24,927 nucleotides of DNA from a virus: positions 1 through 24,927 of the IMG/VR virus record IMGVR_UViG_3300026263_000013. One strand, given 5' to 3'. The position numbers were made by a program, and so were the translations under genes. A model generated the notes under the pieces. That model saw only the letters and a program-made list of their open reading frames with translations, made no database searches and was not told where the DNA came from. This document shows, one piece after another, positions 21,810-24,927 of this stretch; the first letter of the stretch is position 1; every line of letters begins with the position of its first letter.

Positions 21810-22271
21810 ATGAGTAAGAATAAATTAGAAATATCAAGTGAATCAGCTGTAAGCATGCCGATGAAAAACCTAATTGCCATAGTCGGAGCCGTGGCAATGG
21901 GAGTGTGGGCTTATTTCGGAGTAATTGAGCGGTTGAACAAATTGGAAACGAATACAACTTTATTAGAAAAAGATTTGACACAGGCTGAAAGTGCTTTAAC
22001 AGCCGATATAGAAAAGAATAACGAATTTAGGATCAAATGGCCACGTGGAGATTTAGGATCACCACCTGCCGATTCCGAGCAATTTATGTTAATAGAATTT
22101 TTAAGTGGTCAGGTGGAGCAAATCCAAAAAGATTTACAAAACATGATGAATAATGCCGTGAACATTGAGAGATTGCAAAAAGATATGGAAAAGGTTTTGG
22201 CTGACGTTGAGAAATTAAAGGACAAAATTAGATCCGTTAAGGTAGAAAACGGACATAAAATAGGAGAATAA
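21810..22271 (+). CDS. membrane-anchored coiled-coil protein, 153 aa
   Basis: A 153-residue protein with one membrane segment (about residues 19-37, NLIAIVGAVAMGVWAYFGV), then a long coiled coil (ERLNKLETNTTLLEKDL onward), the block EFRIKWPRGDLG and a second helical region with ERLQKDMEKVLADVEKLK. From memory the MPMKNLIAIV and FRIKWPRG blocks are a conserved family in marine T4-like phages. Topology suggests an inner-membrane protein with a cytoplasmic or periplasmic stalk. GC content of 21841-21960 is about 44%, higher than that of neighbouring genes. A further spanin-like role is possible. Confidence 0.6.
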   Translation: MSKNKLEISSESAVSMPMKNLIAIVGAVAMGVWAYFGVIERLNKLETNTTLLEKDLTQAESALTADIEKNNEFRIKWPRGDLGSPPADSEQFMLIEFLSGQVEQIQKDLQNMMNNAVNIERLQKDMEKVLADVEKLKDKIRSVKVENGHKIGE

Positions 22272-22274
22272 GAT

Positions 22275-22574
22275 ATGGATGCCGCTACACTAGTTACCAT
22301 TATTACTATGTTCATTGTAACCGATACATCATCATCATTTGTTAAGTATGATGGATTAGGTGCTTGCTTGAAAGATAAAAGAGCAATAGAAAAATTAAAA
22401 GATGGCCGTAGAGTTATTTGTGGTCCATCAATGGCGGAAGTAGACGCCGACGGAAACATTATAAGTATTAAAAACAAAATGCCTGACCAATCTGGTAGTT
22501 TAAAACTAGGTGGTACAGCAAAGTCTTTATCTGAAAAGAAAAAGGAGAAGAAGACTAAAGTATTAACACAATAA
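22275..22574 (+). CDS. small protein with hydrophobic N-terminus, 99 aa
   Basis: A 99-residue protein. Residues 4-16 are hydrophobic (ATLVTIITMFIVT), too short for a firm membrane helix but suggestive of a signal. Residues 31 and 49 are cysteines in GACLKDKR and VICGPS, which could form a disulfide if the protein is exported. The C-terminal third is lysine-rich and low complexity. It sits among envelope-directed genes. Function unknown. Confidence 0.5.
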   Translation: MDAATLVTIITMFIVTDTSSSFVKYDGLGACLKDKRAIEKLKDGRRVICGPSMAEVDADGNIISIKNKMPDQSGSLKLGGTAKSLSEKKKEKKTKVLTQ

Positions 22575-22583
22575 GGATAAATT

Positions 22584-23663
22584 ATGAAATTGAATTTAAA
22601 AAAGAATGTTCAGAATATAGTTGGTGTTGTAATGTTAGTTGCTGTATTATTAGCAGTAGCATTTACTAGTCACAGTAATAAAGGACAAGAGGTAGAAGTT
22701 AAAAAAGAAATAGGTTTACTTCAAACAGTAAAAGAAAGAGGTTATGTTATATGTGGAGTTAATGCTGGTTTACCAGGTTTCTCTGCTCAAGATGAAGATA
22801 CAGGAGTTTGGAGTGGGTTAGATGTTGATTTCTGTAAAGCAGTATCAGCTGCTATATTTGGAGACGAAACTAAAGTAGAATTTGTTGGACTAAATGCTAG
22901 TCAAAGATTTCCAACATTAGCGTCTGGCAATATAGATTTACTTGCTAGAAATACTACTTGGACAATTAGTCGTGATGTTAACTTGATGTTTGAATTTGCA
23001 GGAGTTAACTACTATGACGGTCAAGGTTTTTTAATACCAACAGAATTAGGCATTAAGAGTGCCAAAAATTTAGACGGTGCGTTTGTTTGTATTACAAAAG
23101 ATACAACGTCTGAATTAAACTTAAACGATTACTTTGCCGAAAACAATATGACATATAAACCAATATATGTTGAGGGTAATAAAATGGCAAAAGCAAAACT
23201 ATTTGGTGGTGAGTGTGATGTATTCACAACAGACGCCTCTGGTTTAGCAAGTGCTAGATCAGGTGCTGAAGACCCTAGTAAATGGATGGTATTACCAGAA
23301 ATTATATCTAAAGAACCATTAGGTCCAGCAGTAAGACAAGGCGACCAAGAGTGGGAAGATGTAGTTAGATGGACACACTTTATAATGGTTAATGCTGAAG
23401 AAGCAGGTATCACTTCCGAAAATGTGGATATGATGTTAACTGCTAAATCAAAAGAGATTAAAAGAATATTGGGCGTAGAAGGATATGTTGGTCCAATGTT
23501 GGGATTAGGTATGAAATTCGGATATAATATAATAAAACTTGTTGGTAACTACGGTGAATCATACGAAAGAAATGTAGGACCAAATACTCCTCTAGCATTA
23601 GAGAGAGGATTAAATAAACTTTGGAAAGACGGTGGCGTTATGTACGTACCACCAATTAGATAG
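22584..23663 (+). CDS. aapJ: AapJ-like general L-amino-acid ABC transporter substrate-binding protein
   Basis: A 359-residue periplasmic binding protein. Residues about 10-28 form a hydrophobic signal or anchor (IVGVVMLVAVLLAVAF). The mature part has the AapJ/YhdW hallmarks: KERGYVICGVNAGLPGFSAQ, then GLDVDFCKAVSAAIFGD, RFPTLASGNIDLLARNTTWT, NYYDGQGFLIP, and TTSELNLNDYF. AapJ captures amino acids and hands them to the AapQMP permease. Length is full for the family and no frameshift is seen. No permease or ATPase gene is in the window, so it would need the host's AapQMP. No lipobox or clear signal-peptidase site is seen, so it may stay membrane-anchored. Confidence 0.9.
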   Translation: MKLNLKKNVQNIVGVVMLVAVLLAVAFTSHSNKGQEVEVKKEIGLLQTVKERGYVICGVNAGLPGFSAQDEDTGVWSGLDVDFCKAVSAAIFGDETKVEFVGLNASQRFPTLASGNIDLLARNTTWTISRDVNLMFEFAGVNYYDGQGFLIPTELGIKSAKNLDGAFVCITKDTTSELNLNDYFAENNMTYKPIYVEGNKMAKAKLFGGECDVFTTDASGLASARSGAEDPSKWMVLPEIISKEPLGPAVRQGDQEWEDVVRWTHFIMVNAEEAGITSENVDMMLTAKSKEIKRILGVEGYVGPMLGLGMKFGYNIIKLVGNYGESYERNVGPNTPLALERGLNKLWKDGGVMYVPPIR

Positions 23664-23671
23664 GGAGAGAT

Positions 23672-24121
23672 ATGTTTAAATTATTTCATAACACGTGGGA
23701 AAAGTGGGCAATATTAATTTGTCTTGCTGTGTTATTGTTAGTTGGTTTCAAAGCAGCCAAAGCAGATTGTACTGGTTGTGGAGATGACGGACATCAACAA
23801 TGTCCTTTAGAAGGTGCTGAACACACACACGATAAACCAGAAGTAGTGTTTGCTGTATGTGTATTTTCAGATGGTCAATTAATAGACCATAAAGGTGCTG
23901 ACAACATGAGCGATTGTTTAAAGACTAAAAGAGAAGTTGAAAAGGCTTGGAGAAATAGAGCAGATGAAACAGACAGCGTAGAGATTAATGGTATCACGTA
24001 TCAAATACATGGTGACTCATTAAACTTTATGTGTGATTTAGTTGACGCAAATGTACATCACTATGAAGATGGTACTTGGGAAATTGTTAAGATACTAGGA
24101 AAACACAAAAAGGAAGAATAA
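23672..24121 (+). CDS. membrane-anchored or exported Cys/His-rich protein, 149 aa
   Basis: A 149-residue protein. Residues about 13-30 are a hydrophobic signal/anchor (AILICLAVLLLVGFKAAKA), with a possible signal-peptidase site AKA before D32. The exported start has CTGCGDDGHQQCP and AEHTHD, a Cys/His cluster that could bind metal, and more cysteines follow (CVF, CLKT, CDLV) that could form disulfides. The body has VFAVCVFSDGQLIDH and GITYQIHGDSL. No family is recognised. It follows the AapJ-like gene by 8 bases, so the two are probably co-expressed in the envelope. Confidence 0.55.
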   Translation: MFKLFHNTWEKWAILICLAVLLLVGFKAAKADCTGCGDDGHQQCPLEGAEHTHDKPEVVFAVCVFSDGQLIDHKGADNMSDCLKTKREVEKAWRNRADETDSVEINGITYQIHGDSLNFMCDLVDANVHHYEDGTWEIVKILGKHKKEE

Positions 24122-24219
24122 TGTTATACATACTAGGTTTTATCCTAATATGTATATATTTGAATTATAAAATAAACAAGTTTGCTGATAAGATTAATCC
24201 ATTTTATTGGCATAAATAA
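24121..24219 (+). CDS. small single-helix membrane protein, 32 aa
   Basis: ATG 24121 shares a base with the previous stop (TAATG), and TAA 24217-24219 ends it. The product is MLYILGFILICIYLNYKINK followed by a short polar end: one membrane helix (residues 2-16) then a basic tail. It fills the gap before the nuclease gene. Short one-helix proteins are frequent in this genome region. No function is known. Confidence 0.45.
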   Translation: MLYILGFILICIYLNYKINKFADKINPFYWHK

Positions 24220-24234
24220 AAGTGAGGTAATATA

Positions 24235-24657
24235 ATGGCTAAATTAGGTGATAAAACTGATTTCAGTTATAGAGTAAAGAGAGTAACCAAAGTCGTAGAC
24301 GGTGATACAATAGATGTAATACTGGATATGGGTTTCAATATTCTATTTGCACAAAGAGTTAGATTGTTTGGTATAGATACACCAGAATCTAGAACAAGAG
24401 ATTTAGTTGAGAAGAAATTCGGATTAAAATCTAAAAAATTCTTACAAGAACAATTAAAAAAAGCAACAAAGATTACAATCAAAACATACAGAGGTGATGA
24501 GACCGGTAAGTTTGGTAGAATACTAGGCGATGTATGGTGTGATGGTAAATCTGTTAACCAATTAATGTGTAAAGTAGGTCATGCTGTAGCTTACTATGGT
24601 CAAAACAAAAAACTTGTTGAGAACGCACATTTAAAGAATAGAAAAAGAGTGAGGTAA
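24235..24657 (+). CDS. SNase/thermonuclease family nuclease
   Basis: A 140-residue protein with the staphylococcal-nuclease fold motifs: VVDGDT (residues 20-25), RLFGIDTPE (43-51) and KFGRILG (92-98). Catalytic residues map to R43, E51 and R95, and calcium-binding D22, D48 and T49 are present, so it should be active. The family cleaves DNA and RNA with calcium. No signal peptide, so it stays in the cell. In a T4-like phage it could degrade host DNA or recycle nucleotides. The ribosome site is GAGG. Assignment to the family is strong; its target is not. Confidence 0.88.
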   Translation: MAKLGDKTDFSYRVKRVTKVVDGDTIDVILDMGFNILFAQRVRLFGIDTPESRTRDLVEKKFGLKSKKFLQEQLKKATKITIKTYRGDETGKFGRILGDVWCDGKSVNQLMCKVGHAVAYYGQNKKLVENAHLKNRKRVR

Positions 24658-24660
24658 ATT

Positions 24661-24888
24661 ATGAGTGATAAAGATAACATTGAACATACTACAACAGATG
24701 AACATGATAAGACATATGAGAACGAAAGTACAAGAGATTATTCTCCAATGGTGCAAATCTCAATTAAAGAATACGATAAATTAAAAGAACAAAATAAATA
24801 TATTACAGACCCTACTTTAATCGGTATGATAGATAAGTTGGAGTTTTTTGTAAAAGAATTAAGAAAACATATAGTCAGAAAATTATAA
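24661..24888 (+). CDS. small hydrophilic hypothetical, 75 aa
   Basis: A 75-residue protein with an acidic, disordered first third (DNIEHTTTDEHDKTYENEST) and a helical second part (SIKEYDKLKEQNKYI, then DKLEFFVKELRKHI). No signal or membrane segment. Its stop overlaps the fourth late promoter. It is spaced 3 bases after the nuclease gene, so probably co-transcribed. No function is recognised. Confidence 0.6.
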   Translation: MSDKDNIEHTTTDEHDKTYENESTRDYSPMVQISIKEYDKLKEQNKYITDPTLIGMIDKLEFFVKELRKHIVRKL

Positions 24889-24891
24889 ATA
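24884..24891 (+). promoter_or_regulatory. T4-type late promoter TATAAATA
   Basis: Perfect late -10 element overlapping the stop codon of the preceding gene. The next gene starts at ATG 24905 or, more likely, ATG 24921, 29 bases after the box, with a purine-rich AGGATA upstream. Only its first two codons are in the window, so it cannot be named. Confidence 0.75.
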
Positions 24892-24904
24892 GATGTACAA
24901 TAAT

Positions 24905-24927
24905 ATGAGGATAAAAAACTATGGAGA
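24905..24927 (+). other. start of the next gene, cut by the window edge
   Basis: Two candidate starts (ATG 24905 and ATG 24921) follow the late promoter. The second has AGGATA at a suitable distance. Only a few codons are present, so the product is unknown; a late, probably structural gene is expected from the promoter. Confidence 0.3.

Noticed and set aside
24211-24218. CATAAATA as a late promoter
   Set aside because: One mismatch at the first base and part of the coding sequence of a small gene; not counted among the perfect boxes.
1-24927. tRNA genes, CRISPR arrays, insertion sequences, integrase or attachment sites
   Set aside because: No cloverleaf-sized gaps, regularly spaced repeats, transposase motifs or integrase motifs were seen; the gaps are too short.

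Overview
The window looks like a piece of a T4-like (myovirus) marine phage genome, probably from a phage of an AT-rich marine alphaproteobacterium of the SAR11/Pelagibacter type. The DNA is AT-rich, every supportable gene lies on the + strand, and coding is almost continuous, with many ATGA or TAATG stop/start overlaps. T4 signatures are a DNA polymerase C-terminal tail, UvsX recombinase, a gp41-type helicase and perfect T4 late promoters (TATAAATA). The host is inferred only from AT content and from an amino-acid binding protein resembling those of alphaproteobacteria.

Region 1 (1-5615) is replication/recombination: the last residues of a gp43-like polymerase, a GNAT-like protein, a small membrane protein, an MT-A70 adenine methyltransferase, a DUF4338/DruA-like protein, then uvsX behind a near-consensus sigma70-type promoter, and a DnaB/gp41 helicase.

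Region 2 (5616-15616) is a late-type operon read from TATAAATA boxes at 5633 and 7080. It holds a large unknown protein with nuclease-like motifs, a ligase-like KWDG protein (DUF6267-like), adenylate kinase, a SufE sulfur-transfer protein, a P-loop kinase, a double nucleotidyltransferase fusion, two charged proteins and a HAD phosphatase. Several of these start with a peptide like the T4 internal-protein capsid-targeting sequence followed by a prohead-protease-type site (L/I-x-E). I infer that these enzymes may be packaged in the head and injected. This is the most interesting signal in the window.

Region 3 (15617-19939), behind a third late promoter, holds two paralogous Ig-like/beta-rich proteins, another probable structural protein, a coiled-coil protein, two more proteins with capsid-targeting-like N-termini, two conserved phage hypotheticals and a charged protein with several predicted protease sites.

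Region 4 (19940-21565) looks like a lysis cassette: a DUF1353 protein, a dual-start holin-like membrane protein, an Rz-like inner spanin and an overlapping Rz1-like lipoprotein. Region 5 (21565-24927) carries a small structural-like protein, a run of membrane-anchored or exported proteins including a complete AapJ-like amino-acid ABC-transporter binding protein (a likely host-derived metabolic gene), a nuclease of the SNase family, and a fourth late promoter at the right edge. I saw no tRNA, CRISPR array, insertion sequence or integrase, and no gene-free stretch longer than about 120 bases.
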